The position numbers were made by a program, and so were the translations under genes. A stretch of DNA of 64,000 nucleotides from an uncultured Erysipelotrichaceae bacterium. GTDB taxonomy: Bacteria > Bacillota_I > Bacilli_A > Erysipelotrichales > Erysipelotrichaceae. Location: assembly GCA_934675465.1 (NCBI GenBank), contig CAKUQM010000004.1, positions 1-64,000 on the forward strand, in the 5' to 3' direction. The notes under the pieces are model-generated. The model searched no databases, was not told the origin of the DNA, and saw nothing but the letters and a program-made list of their open reading frames with translations. Positions 38,901 to 47,286 of the stretch are shown here, one piece after another; position 1 is the stretch's first letter; each line of letters begins with the position of its first letter.

Positions 38901-39959
38901 GGTGATGATGTTTCTAATTGGAAAAAAAATGGAGAAATATCAGGTATTGAGGATTTTTCTAATTTCCTTGGAGGTATAAGAGTTACTTTCACCGGCCAAT
39001 TAGCTGAAAATTATGATATTTATTATAGAATTAGTGATAACATTTACGGCTGGCATGATTGGGCTAAAAACGGTGAAAAAACCGGTTGCTATAACTACGG
39101 AGAAATAGACCGTATTCAGCTAGATGCAAGACCTAAGGGTTCGATTGAACCTTGGAAACAATACTATACAAACAAATATTTTATTGAACTAGGTTATGTT
39201 AATAACAACCTAATAAATGAAGATTATTTGTTAACCTTATCTGATTTTGAAAAAGAGAAAGCTTTAAGAAAGTATGTTGCTACAAACACAACGGAAAATA
39301 CAAATCTTGATTTCGATGATCATTTTGTTATTATAAGCAATAATTTTGAAGAGCCTGATTTTACTTTCGAATTACCTGAACCTATAAGCAATAAGAAAAC
39401 ATTAGTTATTATTAATGGCGGTATTCCAATCGTCACTGTACACTTATACTATCAAGATCAATATTTGCGTACCGAAAACTTTTATCAGTATGATTATTGT
39501 AATATTGATTTAAGAGAAGGCGAATTAGTGGATAAAATTGCGGTTTCATTCACAGATATTGACGAAACAGGATTCGGTGTAGTGATTGCCACTAAAGATT
39601 CTGACAATTATACACTAGGTACTTTATATAACGATAGAATTAATAATTCTTTTACAAATATCAATTTTAAAAATGACTATATTTCTGCTGATATTAATAT
39701 CAATAGCGATAATTCATTTGTTTATACTTATATTCCATACGATGAAAATTGGCATGTATATGACAATGGCAGTGAAATTTCTAAGATCAATTGTAATTTT
39801 GGATTTATAGGATTAAATCTAAACCAAGGAGAACATAATATAGAATTTAGATATTTTATTAATAATTCATCTTCGAATCTTGTTTCTTTATGTAGCCTAT
39901 TTGGGATTATTGTAGTGAATTCGATGCTATTTGTTTATAAAAAGAAGAGTCAACAATAG
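35976..39959 (+). CDS. Giant fusion: Wzy-like polymerase + YfhO-like protein with ChW-like insert
   Basis: About 1327 residues. Residues 1-380 have 10-11 membrane segments with a periplasmic loop and TLGFTHANTAGSALMILTFE, followed by CKSRASFIAMILI, the pattern of Wzy/O-antigen polymerases. Residues of about 400-850 form a second membrane unit that starts like YfhO: QPKMLFAFYNRMHDFNFSLY, WSLGLGASIFNLVNQGFLSP. A large extracytoplasmic region (about 810-1300) and one last helix follow, as in YfhO. Inside that region, near 962-1055, are two ChW-like repeats (YTTYYKYVGWESG, NWKKNGEISG; IYYRISDNIYGWHDWAKNGE, GEIDRIQLDARPKG). This combination is not one I recognise. It may couple polymerisation with sugar addition. 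A strong terminator follows the stop. Confidence 0.8.
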   Translation: MNTKLKLNIFTFAHFLYLFCYIFEYTFTYGFEFNVDIGLLKQLGLLIMFALFLYDFINKKTSMKTFVSTLLAITLGFIITFTSKNYDILLLILIILSIRDINIDKFLFRDFIIRGVLVAIEFFFFSQKAPIEMWQAEKVTLGFTHANTAGSALMILTFELLYLTRNSKNILPFFFSIILTGFNYYVCKSRASFIAMILIIICFILFKLKLNILKFKPFEFLTINSILIFVLISFGLIQLYQTGSDSGLKLNALFSNRIELAIHYLSLYKINLFGNHLAYASTTIMLGDHMVYVLDTAFVWLLLTFGIIGTIFVAWLFYRTFKKLLADQNYYMVVIMLVLLVYGLMETILFKYYYNPLLAVLTVGFFADEKEDEKLFIPNNHLVLSLSVIFICMFFFKDIIISNSSQFYIDGVLATYNQPKMLFAFYNRMHDFNFSLYDWSLGLGASIFNLVNQGFLSPFNFLSLLLPSNLVISFSLYLNFIKLLVLSNSLLLWFNKLNKMNPYNLVFSLILSFSGLVLGFFSTNDFDFYCLFPLVLFFFEKAIQDKKYLGFSLSIFLCILANPSLSPSLFIVLIIYLIYKNVINSFNLWQIIILTILILLSIGLASFAIIPCLEFGNTSTISEDFISFFLSLFTPFNSLVNTNYVLYTSITILAFLPCIFYSNIKELIVRVSTIAICILLCLMLKNYFILYFAILFTFYLILNSLDSIFLKKNNVLFITFIICLILCVVSYIYGKSNNTEIGALLTYTQLLLLILLSLSLFKYKSILSFSIIMEACLSIFCLINQYPLLFKTIDYDTSVTSLIKQEDKGIYRIIDANVANTVYKEDANEFNFKYSHLDNCKQVPGFSTKNVSLNPNQESFIKLMTKTDGSTYRGSSKNYTSLFDIAGAKYWVSNNETKGNTNPSYYVNMFDSSQSNIISFQTGIINVGNSSISENGQYSGSLDSYLATLSINLQNTDMEGDVCYTTYYKYVGWESGDDVSNWKKNGEISGIEDFSNFLGGIRVTFTGQLAENYDIYYRISDNIYGWHDWAKNGEKTGCYNYGEIDRIQLDARPKGSIEPWKQYYTNKYFIELGYVNNNLINEDYLLTLSDFEKEKALRKYVATNTTENTNLDFDDHFVIISNNFEEPDFTFELPEPISNKKTLVIINGGIPIVTVHLYYQDQYLRTENFYQYDYCNIDLREGELVDKIAVSFTDIDETGFGVVIATKDSDNYTLGTLYNDRINNSFTNINFKNDYISADININSDNSFVYTYIPYDENWHVYDNGSEISKINCNFGFIGLNLNQGEHNIEFRYFINNSSSNLVSLCSLFGIIVVNSMLFVYKKKSQQ

Positions 39960-39969
39960 TTTTTCGCTT

Positions 39970-39999
39970 GCCACTTATATTAAATAAGTGGCTTTTTTA
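39970..39999 (+). terminator. Rho-independent terminator after the 35976 gene
   Basis: GCCACTTA (39970-39977), a 7-base loop and TAAGTGGC (39985-39992), followed by six T. It begins 10 bases after the stop. Confidence 0.9.
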
Positions 40000-40063
40000 T
40001 CACTGGCGTATTTTTTTGAACAACCTTGTCATTATATTAATAAGTGTAAAAGGAGATAAAGAT

Positions 40064-40356
40064 ATGAAAACTTATATTACACTTACCACACTTAGCAACT
40101 ACATCGACATCAAAGAACTTACAGTTGGCGAAGAATTAATTCTAGAAAAAGATAAGGAAAACCAATATGATAATGAAGCTATCAAAGTAATGGTACCAAC
40201 TATAGTAAGAAAGGTTATGTAGCTAACTCAATACACACCAAATGTAAAGGAACTCACTCAGCAGGATACATCTACAACATGTTTGACGAAACTTGTAAAT
40301 GTGTTGTTAGATTTATTTATGACAAAGGAGCTATCGCTGAAATAGAACATAACTAG
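40064..40356 (+). pseudogene. HIRAN-domain protein disrupted by a frameshift
   Basis: From ATG 40064 (AAAGGAG 8 bases upstream) the frame reads MKTYITLTTLSNYIDIKELT, then VGEELILEKDKENQYDNEAI and KV, then leaves the family. Near 40187-40191 a shift by one base gives NGTNYSKKGYVANSIHTKCK, GTHSAGYIYNMFDET and a natural end at TAG 40354-40356. VGEELxLEKxxxNxYDxEAI plus GYVANS and SAG are HIRAN-domain features of small Bacillota proteins of about 95 residues. One added base restores an intact gene of the expected length, so this is a fresh mutation, a recoding site or a sequencing error. HIRAN domains bind DNA 3' ends in helicases; the role of stand-alone ones is unknown. Confidence 0.8.
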
Positions 40357-40377
40357 CATCTTTTTAGCACCATTAGA

Positions 40378-40393
40378 ATACAATTGGTTGTAT
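40378..40393 (+). promoter_or_regulatory. Inverted repeat upstream of the ABC fusion gene
   Basis: ATACAA, TTGG, TTGTAT: 6-bp perfect arms 4 bases apart, 9 bases before the ATG at 40403. It contains TACAAT (40379-40384), a possible -10 box; TATCAT (40391-40396) is another. A dimeric repressor site is plausible. Confidence 0.4.
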
Positions 40394-40402
40394 CATTTAA
40401 AC

Positions 40403-43400
40403 ATGTTACAAATTAAGAATATTTCTAAAACTTACAAAACAGGAAACTTCATCCAAAAAGCATTAGATGAAGTTTCTTTAAACTTAAGAGACAATGAGTT
40501 TGTTGCCATACTTGGCCCATCAGGTTCTGGCAAAACCACCTTATTAAATATTATTGGTGGACTAGATAAATATGACAGTGGTGATTTGATTATTAATGGT
40601 ATTTCTACCAAAGACTATAAAGATAAACAATGGGACACTTATCGTAATCATACTATTGGCTTTATCTTTCAATCTTATAATTTAATACCACACCAAACTA
40701 TTCTTTCCAATGTAGAACTAGCTTTAACTATTGCAGGTATTTCTAAGAAAGAAAAGGCTAAACTAGCTCTAGATGCTTTAGATAAAGTGGGTTTAAAGGA
40801 ACAGGCTCATAAGAAGCCTAATCAATTATCAGGTGGTCAGATGCAACGTGTTGCGATTGCTAGAGCTTTAGTAAACAACCCATCCATTGTCCTAGCAGAT
40901 GAACCAACAGGTGCTCTAGATACTAAAACATCAATTCAGGTAATGGATCTTTTAAAAGAAGTAGCTAAAGATAGATTGGTTGTCATGGTAACCCATAATC
41001 CTGAACTTGCTAAAGAATATGCTAATAGAATTGTTAACTTAAAAGATGGAGTTATTATCGATGATACTAATCCATATAAGGTACTTGAATCAGGCACGAA
41101 TCCGGGCTCGAATCTCCCTCCAGCTCATATGTCTTTCTTAACAGCTCTATCATTATCATTTAATAACCTATTGTCCAAGAAGGGTAGAACCATCCTAACA
41201 GCCTTTGCAGGTTCTATAGGCATTATTGGTATCTCTTTGATATTAGCTTTATCAACAGGCTTTCAAAACTATATCGATAAGATACAAGATGATACGATGT
41301 CATCTTATCCTTTAACCATCCAATCAGAAACAACTAATGTCTTTACTGCTTTATTACAGGCACATATGCCAAATGACAAAGAAGAAGCTGATGATGACCT
41401 AGTACATGAACAATTAATGATTTCATCGATGATGGATTCAGTAGGTTCTAATGATTTAAAAAGCTTTATTAGTTATTTAAACGATAATGAAGACTTATAC
41501 AAAGATGATGTTAAAAAGATAAGTTATGCTTATTCTATTACACCCAGAATCTATACCAAGGATATTACCAATACCATTGTTCAATTAAATCCTAATACTT
41601 TGATGTCTTCTATTTATTCTGATTCAGCAGCTTCACTTTTATCATCAATGTCTGCAGCTAATGCCATGGGTATTTTTGTGGAAAGTGATAAGGAAACATT
41701 AGAATCAAATACCAATCTAATACAAGGACGCTATCCTGAAAAATACAATGAAGTCATGTTGGTCTTAAAAGATAAAGATAAGATTCCTGATTTATTAGTT
41801 TATTCTTTAGGCTTAAGAGACAACAAAGTATTAAATCAACTAGTAAACGATATTGTGACCAATCATGAAAGTGATATTAAAGATGAGGCTAAGACTTTCA
41901 CTTATGATGAATTAATTAATAGACAATTAAAGTTAATCAATACCAGTGACTTATATCGTTATAACTCTAAATATGATACTTATGAAGATATGTCTAATGA
42001 TAAAGAATATCTAGAAGATGTCTACAATAAATCCGAAGACTTAATCATTACAGGCGTAGCTTATTCTAATGATAATTCATCTTTAACAGGCATTATCTAT
42101 TACGATTCTTTAGTAGACCATGTGATTGATATAGCTAAGGATTCACCTCTAGTTAAGAAACAATTAGCCAATCCAGATATAGATGTTTTCTCAGGAAATA
42201 AGTTTGACGAAGACAAAGAAAAATCAGGTCTTAATTTCAATGATATGGTATCCATTGACCAAGATAAATTGAAGAATGCCTTCAAATTTAACCTAGACAC
42301 ATCAGCTATTAAAGATACTGATTATGCATCTATCATCTTAAATAATTCAAATGAAATCAAAGAAACAATCACAGCTACAACTGATAGTTTTGTGGAGGTA
42401 ATCAACAATACTTACAAGTCATTTGGAACTACTTTGATTGATTCTTATAACAAGATGTTTACTCAAACCGTAACTATCGCTACATCTTGTCCTAATGATA
42501 ATTATGTAGATGTTACAGATCCAAGTAAGGGATGTATCTTTAATGAAGGTGATGATTATGTTGAAATAAATGGTTATAAATATGTACCTAACAACTATAT
42601 AAGTACATCTTTTGTCTACTATGGTGAATACTCACCACTTGATCCAAATGTTAAGACTGTTGATTTCTTTATTAATACATTTGATTTAAATGAAGATTTT
42701 AATAATAGTATTGATTTGGTATGTCAAAATCTAAAAGATAAGACGTATATTAATTTAACTAAGGATGATGTTAAAAATATCGCGTATGAGATGTTTAAAA
42801 CTTACTTTGATGAAGTTAGAAAGAATGAGAACTTTGATTCAACAACTAATCTAATCAAAGTAGATGATTTAATCAATGTTGATACAGTAGAAAATACCGT
42901 CTTAACAAATAGTGCAAGTAGTACCTATGGACAAGCTTATAACAGTGCTAAAGAATTAATTAATATGTTAGCAGCTAAGGGTGTGGCAAGTGCTGTACAA
43001 GAATCTACAACGCCTCTTATAAAAGTATTTGAAGGAATGGATAAGGCTATTACCTTTGATACCCAAGCCTTCGCTAGTGCTTTTAATTTCGATATGGACG
43101 AGGATGAATTATCTAGATTAATGTCATCGATGTTAACTAGTTCTAGTGCTTCATATAAGAACAATCTTATTAATTTAGGATATCAAGATAAAGAAGAACC
43201 AACTTCTATTTCATTCTATTTTAATGATTTTGAATCTAAAGATAACTTCCTAAACTTAATTGATACTTATAATCAACAAGTAAAAGATGAAGATAAGGAT
43301 ATCAGCTATACTGATATGACCGGTTTATTAATGTCATCAGTATCAACTATCATTAATGCAGTAACTTATGTATTAATTGCCTTCGTATCAATTTCATTAA

Positions 43401-43765
43401 TTGTATCTAGTATCATGATTGCGGTTATTACTCTAATCAGTGTCATGGAAAGAACTAAGGAAATAGGCATCTTAAGGGCAATGGGTGCTTCTAAACATAA
43501 TGTTAGTTCTATCTTTAATGCCGAGACATTTATTATCGGTCTATTATCAGGTTTTATAGGAGTTGGTATATCATCACTATTAACCATCCCAATTAATAAT
43601 CTAATTCATAAGTTAACTGGTGTTTATGATATTAATGCCGTCTTAAATCTAAAACCAGCTCTAATCTTAGTATTAATATCAGTATTACTTACAATGTTGG
43701 CGGGTTTTATTCCAAGTAAAAAGGCTGCTAAACAAGATCCAGTTATAGCACTTAGAAGCGAATAG
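40403..43765 (+). CDS. ABC transporter, ATPase fused to a large FtsX-type permease
   Basis: About 1120 residues. The N-terminal 230 residues are a complete MacB/LolD-type ATPase: GPSGSGKTTLLNIIGGLD (Walker A near 38), Q-loop in IGFIFQSYNLIPH, signature QLSGGQMQRVAIARAL, Walker B VLADEPTGALD, H-loop MVTHNPE. A first membrane helix follows (about 262-284), then an extracytoplasmic domain of about 700 residues, then three helices at about 990-1110 of an FtsX permease (MERTKEIGILRAMGASKHNV). Such mechanotransmission-type pumps handle antimicrobial peptides, lipoproteins or cell-wall signals; the cargo is unknown. I chose ATG 40403 over TTG 40388, since the ATPase fold starts at MLQIKNIS. No Shine-Dalgarno site. 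Carries a helical hairpin terminator behind it. Confidence 0.88.
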   Translation: MLQIKNISKTYKTGNFIQKALDEVSLNLRDNEFVAILGPSGSGKTTLLNIIGGLDKYDSGDLIINGISTKDYKDKQWDTYRNHTIGFIFQSYNLIPHQTILSNVELALTIAGISKKEKAKLALDALDKVGLKEQAHKKPNQLSGGQMQRVAIARALVNNPSIVLADEPTGALDTKTSIQVMDLLKEVAKDRLVVMVTHNPELAKEYANRIVNLKDGVIIDDTNPYKVLESGTNPGSNLPPAHMSFLTALSLSFNNLLSKKGRTILTAFAGSIGIIGISLILALSTGFQNYIDKIQDDTMSSYPLTIQSETTNVFTALLQAHMPNDKEEADDDLVHEQLMISSMMDSVGSNDLKSFISYLNDNEDLYKDDVKKISYAYSITPRIYTKDITNTIVQLNPNTLMSSIYSDSAASLLSSMSAANAMGIFVESDKETLESNTNLIQGRYPEKYNEVMLVLKDKDKIPDLLVYSLGLRDNKVLNQLVNDIVTNHESDIKDEAKTFTYDELINRQLKLINTSDLYRYNSKYDTYEDMSNDKEYLEDVYNKSEDLIITGVAYSNDNSSLTGIIYYDSLVDHVIDIAKDSPLVKKQLANPDIDVFSGNKFDEDKEKSGLNFNDMVSIDQDKLKNAFKFNLDTSAIKDTDYASIILNNSNEIKETITATTDSFVEVINNTYKSFGTTLIDSYNKMFTQTVTIATSCPNDNYVDVTDPSKGCIFNEGDDYVEINGYKYVPNNYISTSFVYYGEYSPLDPNVKTVDFFINTFDLNEDFNNSIDLVCQNLKDKTYINLTKDDVKNIAYEMFKTYFDEVRKNENFDSTTNLIKVDDLINVDTVENTVLTNSASSTYGQAYNSAKELINMLAAKGVASAVQESTTPLIKVFEGMDKAITFDTQAFASAFNFDMDEDELSRLMSSMLTSSSASYKNNLINLGYQDKEEPTSISFYFNDFESKDNFLNLIDTYNQQVKDEDKDISYTDMTGLLMSSVSTIINAVTYVLIAFVSISLIVSSIMIAVITLISVMERTKEIGILRAMGASKHNVSSIFNAETFIIGLLSGFIGVGISSLLTIPINNLIHKLTGVYDINAVLNLKPALILVLISVLLTMLAGFIPSKKAAKQDPVIALRSE

Positions 43766-43793
43766 AAACACTTTTTGTTTATCTAAATTTTTT

Positions 43794-43817
43794 GGTGGCT
43801 TGAGATAGCCACTTTTA
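43794..43817 (+). terminator. Terminator after the ABC fusion gene
   Basis: GTGGCT, 6-base loop, AGCCAC (43795-43812) followed by TTTTATT, 29 bases past the stop. Confidence 0.75.
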
Positions 43818-43889
43818 TTATGTGTGCCTAATTATATACATCACTTTTAGCCAATAATCCAAACCGTTTTTAGCAACTAATAACAACCA

Positions 43890-43992
43890 CTAGACATTAT
43901 CGATTGACTAGATATAGCTTTGTCTAGTAACTAGACAAAAGTTTGTCGAGTGACTAGACAAAATGTTGTCTAGTTTGTACAATATTGTCGAG
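43890..43992 (+). promoter_or_regulatory. Array of TTGTC(T/G)AG boxes upstream of the AlbA_2 gene
   Basis: Copies of TTGTC(T/G)AG or its complement lie at 43890 (CTAGACA), 43904 (TTGACTAG, variant), 43919-43927, 43931-43939, 43942-43950, 43954-43962, 43966-43973 and 43985-43992. They pair into palindromes: TTTGTCTAG-TAA-CTAGACAAA, TTTGTCGAG-TGA-CTAGACAAA, CTAGACAA-AATG-TTGTCTAG. One more copy, TTGTCGAG, is inside the coding sequence at 44044-44051. They cover the promoter, which suggests cooperative repression, perhaps by the gene's own product. Confidence 0.75.
43955..43983 (+). promoter_or_regulatory. Promoter of the AlbA_2/HATPase gene
   Basis: TAGACA (43955-43960), a 17-base spacer and TACAAT (43978-43983). 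The -35 box and spacer are made of the repeated boxes. Shine-Dalgarno GAGGTGAG follows at 43990-43997. Confidence 0.6.
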
Positions 43993-44000
43993 GTGAGTAT

Positions 44001-45449
44001 ATGGCAATTCCAGTCAATATTAAAGAATTAATTAATCAAAACGTTGTCGAGTCTAATAGGGTAGAGTTTAAGGAAAGTTATAATCCCGCAACCATTATTA
44101 GAACTATATGTGCTTTTGCGAATGATATTGATAATATCGGTGGTGGTTATATAGTTATTGGAGTGAAGGAAGAAAATGGTCATCCAGTATATCCATTAAA
44201 AGGCGTTGATATAAATGAAATTGATAATATTTTAAAGAAATTAAGAGAAAAGTGTCATTATATAGAGCCTTTATATGAGCCAGTAGTAGAGCCTTGTTTA
44301 GTAGATGATAAGTATGTAATTGTAATTTGGTGTCAAGGAGGTTATGGTAGACCTTATAAAGCACCTAAAGATGTAACTATTAAGGGATCTAACAAGTATT
44401 ACTATATAAGAAAATTTTCTAGTAGTGTAATCGCTTCTAATGATGAAGAAAAGGAATTATTTTATGTTTCCAGCAATATTCCTTTTGATGATAGACCTAA
44501 TTTATTAGCCGAAATAGATGATTTAGATTTAGGTCTAATGAGGGAACACCTTAAAGAAATAAATAGTTCTTTATATGAAAGATCTAAAGAAATGGATACC
44601 CTAAACTTGGCTAAAGATTTACAAATTGTAGGTGGTCCTGTTGAGCGCATTAAGCCTTTAAATGTTGGCTTATTGATGTTTTCTGAAAACATTGAGAAAT
44701 ATTTTAGATATGCACGAATAGAAGTGGTTGATATTCCAGATCCTACTGGAACAAATATGGTTGAGAAAGTATTTAAAGGTCCTATACAAAGACAATTAAA
44801 AGATGCTCTAGCATATATTAATAACTATGTTATAAAGCAATTAACGATAAAAGTTGAAGACCAAGCAGAGGCTGTTCGTATTTCTAATTATCCATATAGG
44901 GCAATAGAAGAGATTCTATCTAACGCCGTGTATCATCGTTCTTATCAAATAAACGAACCAATCACAGTAAGAATTACTAATGAATCTATAGAAATAACCA
45001 GTTTCCCTGTTTTTGACAGAAGTATCAGTAATAAAGATATCGAAAAAGGCGAAATAAGATCGATGATGTATCGAAACCGTAGGATTGGTGATTTCTTAAA
45101 AGAATTAAGACTAATAGAGGGAAGAAACACAGGTTTTCCAAATGCTAAAAAAGCTTTAAAAGAAAACGGATCAGGCAATCTTAAATTCATTATGGATGAG
45201 GAAAGAAGATATTTGTCTGTTGTTATTCCAGTTCATGAAAGCTTTTTGACCAAAAAAGGCAATTCTTATGAAGACAGAATTATAGATTTATTAAGAAAAG
45301 AACATCTTTCTTTAACTGAATTAGCTATTAAGATGGATTATAAGGGAATAAGCGCTAAACTTAGGGATACCGTAAACAGTCTAATTAGACAAAAAAGAGT
45401 ATTTTATGTTTTGGATGAAAACAATAAGAAGAAACTGAAAGCTAATTAA
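44001..45449 (+). CDS. AlbA_2 (Schlafen-type) and HATPase_c_4 domain protein
   Basis: 482 residues. Residues of about 15-135 are an AlbA_2 domain: ESNRVEFKES at its start, then ICAFANDIDNIGGGYIVIGV, and a C-terminal KGSNKYYYIR. Residues of about 285-385 contain the HATPase_c_4 type GHKL-like unit: YPYRAIEEILSNAVYHRSY, then IEITSFPVFDRS, and RNRRIGDFLKELRLIEGRNTG. A winged-helix-like end follows (HLSLTELAIKMDYKGISAKL, RDTVNSLIRQKRVFYVL). Proteins of this plan are usually called RecG-like or putative transcriptional regulators; the exact activity is not established. The tail HTH and the eight or more identical boxes upstream suggest DNA binding and autoregulation. Confidence 0.88.
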   Translation: MAIPVNIKELINQNVVESNRVEFKESYNPATIIRTICAFANDIDNIGGGYIVIGVKEENGHPVYPLKGVDINEIDNILKKLREKCHYIEPLYEPVVEPCLVDDKYVIVIWCQGGYGRPYKAPKDVTIKGSNKYYYIRKFSSSVIASNDEEKELFYVSSNIPFDDRPNLLAEIDDLDLGLMREHLKEINSSLYERSKEMDTLNLAKDLQIVGGPVERIKPLNVGLLMFSENIEKYFRYARIEVVDIPDPTGTNMVEKVFKGPIQRQLKDALAYINNYVIKQLTIKVEDQAEAVRISNYPYRAIEEILSNAVYHRSYQINEPITVRITNESIEITSFPVFDRSISNKDIEKGEIRSMMYRNRRIGDFLKELRLIEGRNTGFPNAKKALKENGSGNLKFIMDEERRYLSVVIPVHESFLTKKGNSYEDRIIDLLRKEHLSLTELAIKMDYKGISAKLRDTVNSLIRQKRVFYVLDENNKKKLKAN

Positions 45450-45498
45450 ACCAACTCTAACATACAAGCTCTTATATTGATGGTCTATAAATAATATG

Positions 45499-45522
45499 TG
45501 GCTAGAAATAGCCATTTTATTA
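45499..45522 (+). terminator. Terminator after the AlbA_2 gene
   Basis: TGGCTA, GAAA tetraloop, TAGCCA (45499-45514) followed by TTTTATTAT, 50 bases past the stop. The sequence resembles the terminator behind the ABC fusion gene. Confidence 0.75.
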
Positions 45523-45530
45523 TATGTATT

Positions 45531-45569
45531 AAAAAATATGAGCTGCCTCTATATAGAAGTAGCTCATAT
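45531..45569 (-). terminator. Terminator after the lipoprotein gene (minus strand)
   Basis: ATATGAGCT (45536-45544) and AGCTCATAT (45561-45569) form a 9-bp stem with a partly paired 16-base loop; on the minus strand it is followed by TTTTTT. It lies 51 bases past the stop of the gene at 45621 and faces the previous terminator. Confidence 0.8.
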
Positions 45570-45620
45570 CCACAAAACACACAAGACAATTAGTTTATAG
45601 TTGCCTAAATAACATACACC

Positions 45621-47282
45621 TTATTTAATCTTGGCTGTCTCGATAATAAAACTAACACTACTTGTCATACCATCAAGCTTCCCTACAAAAGTATCATAAT
45701 CCTTATCATTATTCTTTAATATCTTAATATTATTCACAATATTCTTCATATCAGTACCAGAAAACTTATTTAAATCATCAGAAGAATCATCGATTGCTTC
45801 ATTCATCTTATCGCTAAATTCACTTATTGCCTTTGTCATATTAGGCATATTCTCATTTAACTTATTAATTACCGACTTTAGAGATGAACTACCATTAGCT
45901 ATCTCGTTCATGCCACCAACTAACAATTCCTTATTAGAACTTAATCCAACGCATTCTTCTTTTATAGTTGTAGTATCAACATTTAAAATATTAAAGCTAC
46001 TTAAATCATTTTTAATATCATTAATATCGTTCTTTATATTGTTAAGCTTTTCTAGATCAACACCACTTAAATCAATCTTCTTTAAAGCCAATATTGCATT
46101 CTTAGTTTCCTCATCATTTATTTGATTCACATCAATCTTATCAATGTTTTCATTATTAGAATCAACATCATTCTTAATACTTATAATTAGATTTAAATTA
46201 ACTTCAATTGAATCCAAGATACTTGCACACATATTAACATTGTCTTTTAAATTTGAAACATTAGTATCCTTTAATAAGTCATCAAGAGAAGTTGCTAATA
46301 AGGAAATACCATCAATCATTGAACCAATTTGAGAAATATTATCATTATATTTACTTATTCCCTTATCCAAACCATTAATCGCATCATTTAACTTATTAAC
46401 TCCATCTTTTAGATTATTGCCCTCATCCTTTAACTTTTTAGAAGCATCCTTAATATCATCAATCTTTTCATTCAAATCACTCAAATCATTTAAAGAAGAA
46501 CTTAACTTATTTAAATCATCATCCTTAATCTCTTTAAACAAGCCATTAGAAACAATAGTAGCTGTATAATCCAAAGTAAAATCTTCAACATCAGCTTCTA
46601 TATAAGCACTATCATTCAATTTAATATCATCAAAAGTATCTACCTTATATAACATTAAACTATCTTTAAGACCAGGTTCTCCATACAACACCGCCATCTT
46701 TGTATCGCCTAGACTTAATAACTTACCATTTTCAACTTTAACATTAGAAAACCTATCACTAAGCATCATCGTAGTTAAACAAAGAAAAGGAACCTTTGTA
46801 TTATTAACATAATCAACCACTATCTTTAAATGACCTGATTTATGCGCTAACTCTTCTACCATTACTTCCTTATCATCAAGATAATAAGTCAACTTAACAT
46901 TAACTGGTAAGTCTTTATTAATATTTCCTTTATAGGTAATATCACTGCCATGATTCTCAAACACCAAAGTATCATCTTCAACATCATGATCTTCATCACC
47001 ACTAGTATTAATCACATTATTTAAGACATTAACATCCTTAAGTTCACCATCTTCCTTAGCCTTTAAAGTAGTCTCAACTTCAATGTTTTTAATCTCACCA
47101 TAAGCATCACTAGTCACATAAACCACCTCAACCTTATCAGTTTTTAAATCAGACGCCTTATACTTATAATCTTGCTTATCTTCTACATATTCTTCATTAA
47201 GACCACTTTTTACAGCAACTTCTTTTTCACCACTACAAGCACTTAAAACAACTATCATCATTAACACAAGTAACTTTTTCAT
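45621..47282 (-). CDS. Secreted lipoprotein with YhgE-like domain and coiled coil
   Basis: 553 residues. N-terminal signal peptide with a lipobox (MKKLLVLMMIVVLSACSG, lipid Cys at residue 16). Residues of about 35-240 hold a beta-rich domain (VEVVYVTSDAYGEIKNIEVE, NHGSDITYKGNINKDLPVNV, AHKSGHLKIVVDY) that resembles the extracytoplasmic part of YhgE/Pip-like transporter-associated proteins. Residues of about 250-550 form long helices rich in D, N, K, S with repeated LNDL/LKDG patterns, probably coiled coil. It is the third gene of an ATPase-permease-lipoprotein operon, 4 bases after the permease, and probably works with it at the cell surface. GGAG site before the ATG. Confidence 0.75.
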   Translation of the reverse strand: MKKLLVLMMIVVLSACSGEKEVAVKSGLNEEYVEDKQDYKYKASDLKTDKVEVVYVTSDAYGEIKNIEVETTLKAKEDGELKDVNVLNNVINTSGDEDHDVEDDTLVFENHGSDITYKGNINKDLPVNVKLTYYLDDKEVMVEELAHKSGHLKIVVDYVNNTKVPFLCLTTMMLSDRFSNVKVENGKLLSLGDTKMAVLYGEPGLKDSLMLYKVDTFDDIKLNDSAYIEADVEDFTLDYTATIVSNGLFKEIKDDDLNKLSSSLNDLSDLNEKIDDIKDASKKLKDEGNNLKDGVNKLNDAINGLDKGISKYNDNISQIGSMIDGISLLATSLDDLLKDTNVSNLKDNVNMCASILDSIEVNLNLIISIKNDVDSNNENIDKIDVNQINDEETKNAILALKKIDLSGVDLEKLNNIKNDINDIKNDLSSFNILNVDTTTIKEECVGLSSNKELLVGGMNEIANGSSSLKSVINKLNENMPNMTKAISEFSDKMNEAIDDSSDDLNKFSGTDMKNIVNNIKILKNNDKDYDTFVGKLDGMTSSVSFIIETAKIK

Positions 47283-47286
47283 AATA

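Noticed and set aside
43890..43992. Possible transposon ends or recombination site
   Set aside because: Repeats are many, short and overlap a promoter; no transposase or integrase gene is near.
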